Source of the DNA: LLD-282 sp964395835
GTDB lineage: Bacteria; Pseudomonadota; Gammaproteobacteria; Berkiellales; Berkiellaceae
Direction of reading: 5' to 3'
Length of the DNA: 64,000 nt
Assembly (NCBI GenBank): GCA_964395835.1
Contig: CAYNBJ010000006.1
Coordinates: 1-64,000, forward strand
Part shown: positions 42,839 to 50,229 of the stretch, one piece after another
Layout of the letters: each line of letters starts with the position of its first letter
Position numbering within the stretch: the stretch's first letter is position 1
The notes under the pieces: generated by a model
The model's input: only the letters and a program-made list of their open reading frames with translations
The model's database searches: none
Told to the model about the DNA's origin: nothing
Program-made: the position numbers and the translations under genes

Positions 42839-43375
42839 ATGAATCTTTGGTTGCGTCTCATATTTTTATTTTTGAGATTTTTATGCAGAAAATCTCAGAA
42901 ATGCTCTTTCAGTCAAACACACCACATCAGATTCTGGGTAACACCCATAGATTGTGATATGAATGGCCATTTAACAAATTCGCGCTATTTTAGCTTTATG
43001 GATCTGGCAAGATTAGATTTTTTTATTTATGCGCAAGGCTATGATAAAGACAGTGCAAAACAGAGAATTTTTCCTTTGTTGCAAGGAATTGAAATCTCTT
43101 TCATTGAAGAAATTTTCCCTTTTTCTTCTGTTGAAGTTCAAACAAAAATTCTAGGATTAGATGAGAAATATTGTTATATTGAACATCTTTTTTACGTAGA
43201 TAAGAGATTAAAAGCTCATGCTCGTGCTCGCGGCGTTTTCGTCACTCATGGAAAAAAAAGAATTCCCATACAAGAATTAGAACAACAAATTTCTCAAAAA
43301 TTATTAAAAAACAAGAGCCTCGAAAAATGGAAAGAATATCTTCACTTAAAAAAAGAAGACCTCAATTCTCAATAA
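42839..43375 (+). CDS. Hotdog-fold thioesterase-like protein
   Basis: The 178-residue protein has the 4-hydroxybenzoyl-CoA thioesterase-like pattern: a conserved TPIDCDMNGHLTNSRYFSF (about 35-54) followed by MDLARLDFF, in which the Asp-x-Asn-x-His region is the usual active-site area. A basic, hydrophobic N-terminal segment (NLWLRLIFLFLRFLCRK) suggests a membrane anchor. It may act on acyl-CoA or acyl-ACP, but no substrate can be assigned. It begins eight bases after dksA without its own ribosome binding site, so it is likely coupled to dksA. It overlaps the next gene by 49 bases. Confidence 0.8.
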   Translation: MNLWLRLIFLFLRFLCRKSQKCSFSQTHHIRFWVTPIDCDMNGHLTNSRYFSFMDLARLDFFIYAQGYDKDSAKQRIFPLLQGIEISFIEEIFPFSSVEVQTKILGLDEKYCYIEHLFYVDKRLKAHARARGVFVTHGKKRIPIQELEQQISQKLLKNKSLEKWKEYLHLKKEDLNSQ

Positions 43376-44361
43376 CTCAATCTCATCATTTTCCACTTTT
43401 TACACTGAGCACTATTCTTTTATTGCTCCAAATTTTTGCGGGCTACCTTTTTTGGCAAGAAGGAGAAAGAAGCAAGGATCTTATAAACACAGCACCATGG
43501 AATCCACTTGAACCGACAGAACATGCATTTATTTCATTTTCGCCAGAAAAAAATGAGCTCCAAGATCCCTTACTTCCTGTGAGTGCAGAAACTCATCAGC
43601 TATTGAGAAAAGTATTTCAATATCAAAGTGTTCCTAACGAAAAAGAGTACCAACTGATGCCAGTTCCTGAGGCGAGTGTTACAAAATTTTTTTTCAATAA
43701 AAAGACATCAGGGGTATCCATTCTTCCCTCCGATAGCTTTTATCCTGATTTTTATACTAATCGTCAATATCACATTAAAAAAGATTTTTTATCCGATCCG
43801 CGTTATTATCACAAATCTCATTATCGTGATCTCAATTTTAATAATAAAAAAAATTCAAATTCTTTATGCCATTTTTTATATCCAAATAGAATTTTTGTGG
43901 GAAAAGATCCTCATACACCATCTCAAGGAGATTTAATGATTGCTTATGAATCTTTTCGCTTGATGCCTTTAAGCATTTACGGAAAAATTGATGACAATTT
44001 AGAAATATACCCGATTTCTATTTTAGCTGGCTCAAATATCGATTTGAAAACACATCTTTTAGAAAAAACTGCATCAATTATTCTACATTCTTGCACTGTA
44101 TTTGCATTTTTTTGCTCTGCACTTTGCCTGTTTATCATGAGAGAAATGTGTACCCCTGAATATTACCGCTCTTTTTTTCAAAACATGAAACATACAAAAA
44201 TTTTTGAAGCACTTGGACTCATTCTCATCGCTGCATTACCACAAAATCCTTTTTCAGCAATATTGCTGGCAATTGGAAGTTTATCCTATTGCGCCATGAA
44301 AAAATGGTTTTCACTTTCCAAAACTTTACAAATTCATGATCGGATCTATTTCTATGGATAA
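43327..44361 (+). CDS. TMEM43-like membrane protein
   Basis: The 344-residue protein has a membrane segment near residues 22-44, a long non-membrane region, and two or three hydrophobic segments in the last 100 residues. The middle part has features of TMEM43-like proteins: a LLRKVFQYQSVPNE segment like the family's MYQW region, and GDLMIAYESFRLMPLSIYGK, where the family has a GDxR-like motif and SV-type strand. I infer family membership at modest confidence. The start overlaps the hotdog gene by 49 bases, so the two are translated together. The last 36 bases overlap priA on the other strand. Confidence 0.65.
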   Translation: MERISSLKKRRPQFSITQSHHFPLFTLSTILLLLQIFAGYLFWQEGERSKDLINTAPWNPLEPTEHAFISFSPEKNELQDPLLPVSAETHQLLRKVFQYQSVPNEKEYQLMPVPEASVTKFFFNKKTSGVSILPSDSFYPDFYTNRQYHIKKDFLSDPRYYHKSHYRDLNFNNKKNSNSLCHFLYPNRIFVGKDPHTPSQGDLMIAYESFRLMPLSIYGKIDDNLEIYPISILAGSNIDLKTHLLEKTASIILHSCTVFAFFCSALCLFIMREMCTPEYYRSFFQNMKHTKIFEALGLILIAALPQNPFSAILLAIGSLSYCAMKKWFSLSKTLQIHDRIYFYG

Positions 44362-46290
44362 AAAAGCTTTTTCTAAAAAAGGATAAGCCGGATGTAAAGT
44401 GACTTCGAGATAATGCAAAAGCTGTTCTCTTTCAGAGCGTGATGCAGTATGCAGATACCAGATAATATTCCAAGAACGGTTTTTTTTTGCAGGATAATCC
44501 AACATGGGACCGAAGACTGTTTTAGGCGGTAACTTTGTTATTAATTGACGAATAGTCTTTAAGCACTCTGTGAGCTTCATACTTCTATACGAAATTTTGG
44601 CAAAAAATCGCATATCCTTGCCGTTTTCTTCGATATAGTGCTTACAATAATTTTCATAATTCTCAGATTGTAAAATTTCATGTAAATCTTTTTCATCTCC
44701 AAAATCTTGATGTGAAACTGGGCAAATCACCGATCCTACAGCATGCCGACCAGAACGCCCAGCGGTTTGAAAAATCTGCTGCAATAATCCAGGATTTAAA
44801 AAATATCGAATCTGAAATGGGGCCACCAAAATAACGCAGAGTGTCACTTTTGGCCAATCATACCCTTTAGAAATCATTTGTGTCCCAATAATAATCGCAC
44901 GATGATTCTGCCGTATCAAATCAAGCTGTTTTTCGAACGCTTTCACTGTACCTGCGGTTTGCTTATCAATTTTAATAACTGTTTCTGCGGGAAAAACTTC
45001 TTTCAAAAACTCCTCTAACCGATCCAGGCCAAAGCCTAAAAGAACTCTATTATTTTGGCATTGAGGACACTGATTGCTGACTAAAGGCTCCTGCACTCCA
45101 CAATGATGACACATTAAGATCTCCTCATGTACAGTCATAGGAGCATGGCAACTTTCACACAATGTACTTTCTCTGCACTCCTGGCAATATAAACGTGGAG
45201 CATATCCTTTTTGATTAAGGAAAATTAAAACTTGCTCTTCTCGCTCTAGAACCACCTGTATTTCTTTTAAGACACTCCAATCTAAAGGCAATTCAAAAGT
45301 CGGCATATTCACGCTTTTTAATTCAATGGGAGGATTAGAATAACCAGTAGCTCGCTCCAACAGAGTATGGATCTGTCCATTTTTATCGATAAACCATCTC
45401 GGGCTCGGTGTTGCTGAGCCTAAAATGCAAGGACATGAAAAAAGCTGTGCTTTATAAATCGCCAGATCTCGTGCATGATACCTGAACCTGCCTTCTTGGT
45501 TTTTATAGGAACTGTCGTGCTCTTCATCAATAATGACTAAAGAAAGAGCTCGAATAGGTAAAAAAACCGCTGAACGAGCACCCAAGAAAATCATACCTTT
45601 GGATGAATACCGTGCGTATCTCAGGCACTCTTCTCTTTTTTTAGGAGAAATTAAAGAGTGATACACCATCACGCGTACCCCCAAAGTCTGTTCTATCACC
45701 TCTAGCAAAGTTGTTGTCAGATAAATTTCTGGAACTAAATAAAGCACATTCCCTGTTTTTAAAGCTTCAGATGCTATATCGAGATAAGTACGAGTTTTGC
45801 CACTCCCAGTCACTCCGTAAATCAAATGCCGAGAAAAAGTACCCAGAACCACACTGGATACAACTTTTTTTTGATCGTTATTGAGACTAAGCTTCCTAGA
45901 AAAGTCCTCTGTCTTTTCAGTCTCATGTGATACAGCATCTTTTGTGTGATGTTCTCTTTGTTTAACAATGCGATCAAGCACAATGCGAGAAAATGATGAT
46001 TTTAAAACATCACAAAGATCTGTGTGATAATATCTAGCGGAAAACATTAAAAAATTGATCTCTTTCTGGCAAAACCATTGCTCAAGCAAAATTGCAATAC
46101 AATTTTTTATTGTATAGGAAACCTGAGGTTGTGCATCCAAGACCCTAATAATGACAGCATATCTGTTCTTTTTTCCAAAAGGGACTTGTACTACCGTTCC
46201 CACGCAAACCGCGGTATGATAGCTGTAAGTAAAAATCCCTGCCGGCTGATCGAAGAGTACCGCTTCAAAAAAAGATAAAGGAGAACTCAT
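44326..46290 (-). CDS. priA: Primosomal protein N' (replication restart helicase PriA)
   Basis: PriA reloads the replisome at stalled forks. The 654-residue protein has Walker A GVTGSGKT at about 159-166, the DEEHD Walker B box, the helicase motif IGTQMISKGYDWP and four paired Cys (CQEC, CESC, CHHC, CPQC) for two zinc sites. Ahead of Walker A it has about 160 residues against roughly 225 in E. coli PriA, so the DNA-binding region looks shortened. The ATG at 46290 follows an AAGAAAGTG sequence. It lies back to back with hemJ; the two start codons touch. Confidence 0.95.
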   Translation of the reverse strand: MSSPLSFFEAVLFDQPAGIFTYSYHTAVCVGTVVQVPFGKKNRYAVIIRVLDAQPQVSYTIKNCIAILLEQWFCQKEINFLMFSARYYHTDLCDVLKSSFSRIVLDRIVKQREHHTKDAVSHETEKTEDFSRKLSLNNDQKKVVSSVVLGTFSRHLIYGVTGSGKTRTYLDIASEALKTGNVLYLVPEIYLTTTLLEVIEQTLGVRVMVYHSLISPKKREECLRYARYSSKGMIFLGARSAVFLPIRALSLVIIDEEHDSSYKNQEGRFRYHARDLAIYKAQLFSCPCILGSATPSPRWFIDKNGQIHTLLERATGYSNPPIELKSVNMPTFELPLDWSVLKEIQVVLEREEQVLIFLNQKGYAPRLYCQECRESTLCESCHAPMTVHEEILMCHHCGVQEPLVSNQCPQCQNNRVLLGFGLDRLEEFLKEVFPAETVIKIDKQTAGTVKAFEKQLDLIRQNHRAIIIGTQMISKGYDWPKVTLCVILVAPFQIRYFLNPGLLQQIFQTAGRSGRHAVGSVICPVSHQDFGDEKDLHEILQSENYENYCKHYIEENGKDMRFFAKISYRSMKLTECLKTIRQLITKLPPKTVFGPMLDYPAKKNRSWNIIWYLHTASRSEREQLLHYLEVTLHPAYPFLEKAFLSIEIDPIMNL

Positions 46291-46722
46291 ATGTACACTT
46301 TCTTGATTATTGTGCATTGGCTGGCCCTTGTGTCATGGTTTGCAGGATTATTTTATTTACCACGCTTATTTGTTTATCACACACGCGTGTATGAGCTGCA
46401 TTGTTACCAAATGTTTAGTTTAATGGAAAAACGACTTTATCGTTTTATTATGTATCCTGCTATGATTATTGTTCTTGCAACAGGCCTAGGCATGATTGCT
46501 TTGTACGGATGGAATTGGTTTCAACACTCACATTGGTTACATGCAAAAATACTAGCCGTTTTTATTTTAGTGGGATATCATCACTGGCTTGGATCTATTA
46601 TCAAAAATTTTGAAAATCATACACAACCTCACTCCGAAAATTTTTTCAGATTTATCAATGAAATACCGACTGTTTTTTTAATTGTGATTATTTGCCTAGT
46701 AAAAATTCGAAGGGTTTTCTAA
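46291..46722 (+). CDS. hemJ: Protoporphyrinogen IX oxidase HemJ
   Basis: HemJ converts protoporphyrinogen IX to protoporphyrin IX in the inner membrane. The 143-residue protein has four membrane segments, the early HWLALVSWFAGLFYLPRLFVY segment with conserved His and Arg, and the C-terminal FRFINEIPT motif. An AAGGAG site precedes the ATG inside priA. The gene's stop overlaps the convergent epmA by four bases. It completes a late step of the pathway that HemB begins; hemA, hemC, hemD, hemE, hemF, hemN and hemH are not in the window. Confidence 0.9.
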   Translation: MYTFLIIVHWLALVSWFAGLFYLPRLFVYHTRVYELHCYQMFSLMEKRLYRFIMYPAMIIVLATGLGMIALYGWNWFQHSHWLHAKILAVFILVGYHHWLGSIIKNFENHTQPHSENFFRFINEIPTVFLIVIICLVKIRRVF

Positions 46723-47657
46723 GAACAATATTGCGACCATGGCACGAGCAAGACATCTTCGATATGCTGAGCATTAAAAGAGCGCATAAATAATCGATCA
46801 ATTCCTATTGCAACTCCGCTACAAAGAGGCATATGAGCCAGCGCCTTAAAAAATTGCTCATCTCGAAAGCTTGCTGTCTGCATGCCCGTATTTCCTACCC
46901 TGCGAGATATCCACTGCTCAAATCTCTCTCGATTCTCTTGCTCGTCACTGAGCTCATAATAGCCATTTGCGACCTCTACGCCCGCTACAAACACCTCATA
47001 ACGATGAGCTAAACCGGAAGATGGATCTATTTTTGCTAAAGCTGCCTGATGCGCAGGAAAGCCACTAATGACATCTATTGTATTCATACCCAAAAAAGGC
47101 TGTATATGTAAAGAAAAAATCAAATCTTCCAAAACTGATAAATCCCAGTTCGGATCGTAATCCGTGCCGAGCTGATTTAATATTTGCTTAAAATGTGCAT
47201 CAGAGCGTTGATAATCTCTTCCTAAAATACGTGCCCAAATTTCTTCATACGTGCTTTCAGAAAAAGACGCTGTTCCAGTAAAAAAAGCAATCACATCTAC
47301 AGTCATTTGAATGCAGCGCCGATAACTATTTTCGCCTAAAAGATACAATTCTAGCATCATAAATTCAGGATGATGCCGTGGCGTGCGTGGATCTGAGCGA
47401 TAAGCATAATTTAAACTGTAGCAATCATGATGATAAAAACTGAGCACTTTTTTTAAATTGAGCTCAGGGGAAGGCTGCAAATAAAAAGGTCTCCCATATC
47501 GATCAAAAGTCATGAGATCAATAGCGTCATCAGGACAAACAAAAGGATATACTGCAGGCACATCAGCCTCTAATAATCCGCGATCATCGAGATAAGCGCG
47601 GATTTTCTTTTTGATATGAGCACGATGCTCTAAAAGATTAGGACTCTCTAGAGACAT
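46719..47657 (-). CDS. epmA: EF-P lysine aminoacylase (lysyltransferase)
   Basis: EpmA (also PoxA/GenX) attaches a beta-lysine to EF-P. It resembles the catalytic domain of class II lysyl-tRNA synthetase without the anticodon domain. The 312-residue protein shows class II segments PELNLKKVL, HHPEFMMLELYLLG (motif 2 region), GVEVANGYYELSDEQENRER and motif 3 GVAIGIDRLFM. The ATG at 47657 is the family start; an ATG three codons earlier is possible. Its first 20 bases overlap efp, so the two are likely co-translated. Confidence 0.94.
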   Translation of the reverse strand: MSLESPNLLEHRAHIKKKIRAYLDDRGLLEADVPAVYPFVCPDDAIDLMTFDRYGRPFYLQPSPELNLKKVLSFYHHDCYSLNYAYRSDPRTPRHHPEFMMLELYLLGENSYRRCIQMTVDVIAFFTGTASFSESTYEEIWARILGRDYQRSDAHFKQILNQLGTDYDPNWDLSVLEDLIFSLHIQPFLGMNTIDVISGFPAHQAALAKIDPSSGLAHRYEVFVAGVEVANGYYELSDEQENRERFEQWISRRVGNTGMQTASFRDEQFFKALAHMPLCSGVAIGIDRLFMRSFNAQHIEDVLLVPWSQYCS

Positions 47658-48204
47658 AGCTACCATCGCGAGTGTCAATTTTAATTTTTTCACCCTGCTG
47701 TACAAAAAGAGGAACTTTAACAACTGCACCCGTGCTCACTGTAGCTGGTTTAGTTCCGCCCGAAGATGTATCTCCACGAAGACCTGGATCTGTTTGTATA
47801 ATTTCTAAGATCACAAAATTCGGGGGCAACACAGAGATAGGTTGACCATTAAAGAGCGTGACAATACAGACATCTTGCTCTGAAACCCAATTTTTTGCAT
47901 CTCCCAAAGTTTTTGGATCAATTGCAATTTGTTCAAAACTTTCTTGATCCATAAAGACCCAATTGCCATCTTCAGGATAGACATATTGCATATTCAAATC
48001 TACGACATCAGCGGCCTCTAAGGTATCTCCTGATTTGAAAGTTTTTTCTAAAACTCGCCCAGTCAGCAAATTCCGAATTTTGACACGGTTAAAAGCTTGA
48101 CCCTTACCTGGCTTCACAAATTCGTTCTCTAAAATGCAACAAGGTTGATTTTCCAAAAGAACTTTTACTCCTGCTTTAAACTCATTTGTTGAAATTTCTG
48201 CCAT
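47638..48204 (-). CDS. efp: Elongation factor P
   Basis: EF-P enters the E site and relieves stalling at polyproline. The 188-residue protein has three OB-like domains. The modification lysine K34 is in ENEFVKPGKGQAF, and the C-terminal GDTSSGGTKPATVSTGAVVK stretch is typical. Efp and the EpmA gene overlap, and the EpmB gene is divergent 72 bases away, so substrate and both modifying enzymes sit together. The -35/-10 pair TTGATT-18-CATAAT upstream of the ATG is a candidate promoter. Confidence 0.97.
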   Translation of the reverse strand: MAEISTNEFKAGVKVLLENQPCCILENEFVKPGKGQAFNRVKIRNLLTGRVLEKTFKSGDTLEAADVVDLNMQYVYPEDGNWVFMDQESFEQIAIDPKTLGDAKNWVSEQDVCIVTLFNGQPISVLPPNFVILEIIQTDPGLRGDTSSGGTKPATVSTGAVVKVPLFVQQGEKIKIDTRDGSYVSRES

Positions 48205-48276
48205 ATCAGACTCTTATAAAATATAAACAATTGAGTTATTATGGGCCCAGATATTGCTTAAAATCAAGAGAATCTC

Positions 48277-49302
48277 GTGAATTCGTGGACCGACGAGCTA
48301 AAGAATCTGATAACAAATCAAGTAGAACTTTTTGAATATTTAGAAATTTCCAAAGAAATGCTGAATCAGTTCAACTACAATCCGAAAAATTTCTCCCTGC
48401 GAGTACCAAAAAGTTTTGCAGCTCGTATGCAAAAAAACAATCTTTCCGACCCTTTATTACTTCAAATTTTACCACTCCCACAAGAAAATGATATTTCATC
48501 TGACTGCCATGTCTCCAATGACCCCTTAGAGGAAAGCCTTTTTATATCCCAAAAAGGAGTTTTAAAAAAATTCCAAAGCCGTATTTTAGTAATCACAACT
48601 CATTACTGCCCCATTCATTGTCGCTATTGCTTTCGAAGACATTTTGATTACACACAAAATCAACAAAGTTTTGAAAGAACAGAGTGGGAAAAGACGCTCT
48701 CTCTAATCAAAAATAATCTTGAAATTTTTGAAGTGATCTTTTCTGGTGGCGACCCTCTCTCCTTACCCGATAGAAAAATTGCACAAATCCTAACAGATCT
48801 CGGAGAGATACAACACCTTCGTGTCATTCGATTCCATACTCGATTCCCTATTGTCATTCCTCAAAGATTCACTCAAGAACTTTTAGAAATTTTGAAAGAG
48901 CACCAAGAAAAATATAAACAAAACATAGAGCTCATTTTTCATATTAATCATGCTCAAGAAATCGATACAAATTTACAAACCATTCTTTTACAATGGAAAT
49001 ATGCAGGATTGACGATGCGAAATCAAGCTGTCCTTTTACGCAATATTAATGATTCTTTTGGGGCACAAAAAGATCTGGCACTGCGTTGTTATGAAAGTGG
49101 TGTATCGCCTTACTATTTGCATCAATTTGATGAAGTCAGCGGTGCAGGGCATTTTTTTGTCCCCATTACAAAGGGATTAGAAATTATGGCCCAACTGCGT
49201 CAAGCATTACCTGGATATATGGTCCCGCTCTATGTCAAAGAAATTCCGCATGCAGGATCCAAAGTTCCTTTAGAGTCGTACCGCGATAAATTTATCCCAT
49301 AG
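48277..49302 (+). CDS. epmB: EF-P (R)-beta-lysine 2,3-aminomutase
   Basis: EpmB is a radical-SAM, PLP-dependent enzyme that isomerises L-lysine to (R)-beta-lysine for attachment to EF-P. The 341-residue protein has the radical-SAM triad CPIHCRYC (Cys 111, 115, 118) then FRRHFDY, the GGDPLSLPDR loop, and the C-terminal PLP-binding segment near VPLYVKEIPHAGSKVPL. The start is GTG at 48277, after an AAGAGAA site. Its last 33 bases overlap the 3' end of rsgA on the other strand. Confidence 0.95.
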   Translation: MNSWTDELKNLITNQVELFEYLEISKEMLNQFNYNPKNFSLRVPKSFAARMQKNNLSDPLLLQILPLPQENDISSDCHVSNDPLEESLFISQKGVLKKFQSRILVITTHYCPIHCRYCFRRHFDYTQNQQSFERTEWEKTLSLIKNNLEIFEVIFSGGDPLSLPDRKIAQILTDLGEIQHLRVIRFHTRFPIVIPQRFTQELLEILKEHQEKYKQNIELIFHINHAQEIDTNLQTILLQWKYAGLTMRNQAVLLRNINDSFGAQKDLALRCYESGVSPYYLHQFDEVSGAGHFFVPITKGLEIMAQLRQALPGYMVPLYVKEIPHAGSKVPLESYRDKFIP

Positions 49303-50229
49303 AAAACAATAATCATGATATCGTTGAGCAAGATCTGGTTGATTCAGCACAGCAGGCAAACCACATCCATGACTATGCCGATGATCGCAATCTTGAAAAC
49401 GACAGCCATATTGTTTCAGATCTGAAAATACGCCTCGTAGCTGAGCAACAGTTAGAGGACCGAGATCACACTGACGAATACCCGGAGAGTCGATAACACA
49501 AAAATCATCGCAACGATACAATCGAGTCACAGAAGTTGTATGGCCTCCTTTTCCGCTCTCTGACAGATCGCCAACGACTAAATTTTCTTTAGGTAATAGC
49601 GCCTGAATAAGACTGGATTTCCCAACTCCAGAGGGCCCGATAAAAATCGATGAACGATGCTTCATGAATCCTTTTAGACAGATAAGACTCTCTTCTGCAC
49701 GAGACGAACAAAAGACCACATTCAGATCTAAATGCTTTTGGTAATATGCTAATCTGGTCGTCAGGTCTGGATGCAAATCTCCTAGATCGGCTTTATTAAT
49801 CAGAAAAATCGGTTTGATTTTTAGCAAAGAAAGATAGGTATGGTACTGTGCTAGAAGCTCTGGCCAAGGATCGGGCTTTTTCGCTAAAACAACAAAAGCC
49901 TGATCAATATTAGATGCCAAAATTCTTTCATGTTTTTCTTCAAGTCTCTTTAATTCTGTTTTGCGAGGACAAATTTTGTTCACTTTAAATGAGCCACTGC
50001 TATCACAAAGCACATCAATCTCATCGCCAACTACAGGATAAAATCGCCGACTATGCTCAATTTTATAAATTTTCTCACAGCACTGAAGATCGACTGCACT
50101 GAAATGGCGACCATGGTGCGCAATCACCTGCATTCTCAGAATCTGATCATTGTTTTGATAGTTTTTTTGCGATTGCGCTGTTTTTTGCATTCTTTGCGTT
50201 TGCTGAAAAGAAAGTTTTTTATTTTTCAT
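49270..50229 (-). CDS. rsgA: Ribosome small subunit-dependent GTPase A
   Basis: RsgA tests late 30S assembly and removes RbfA. The 319-residue protein is a circularly permuted GTPase: an OB domain (AVDLQCCEKIYKIEH) comes first, then INKADLG (G4), GPSGVGKSS (G1), DSPGIRQ (G3) and the C-terminal zinc site with Cys, Cys, His and Cys in CRFQDCDHRHSHGC. Its first 11 bases overlap the parC end. Confidence 0.96.
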   Translation of the reverse strand: MKNKKLSFQQTQRMQKTAQSQKNYQNNDQILRMQVIAHHGRHFSAVDLQCCEKIYKIEHSRRFYPVVGDEIDVLCDSSGSFKVNKICPRKTELKRLEEKHERILASNIDQAFVVLAKKPDPWPELLAQYHTYLSLLKIKPIFLINKADLGDLHPDLTTRLAYYQKHLDLNVVFCSSRAEESLICLKGFMKHRSSIFIGPSGVGKSSLIQALLPKENLVVGDLSESGKGGHTTSVTRLYRCDDFCVIDSPGIRQCDLGPLTVAQLRGVFSDLKQYGCRFQDCDHRHSHGCGLPAVLNQPDLAQRYHDYCFLWDKFIAVRL

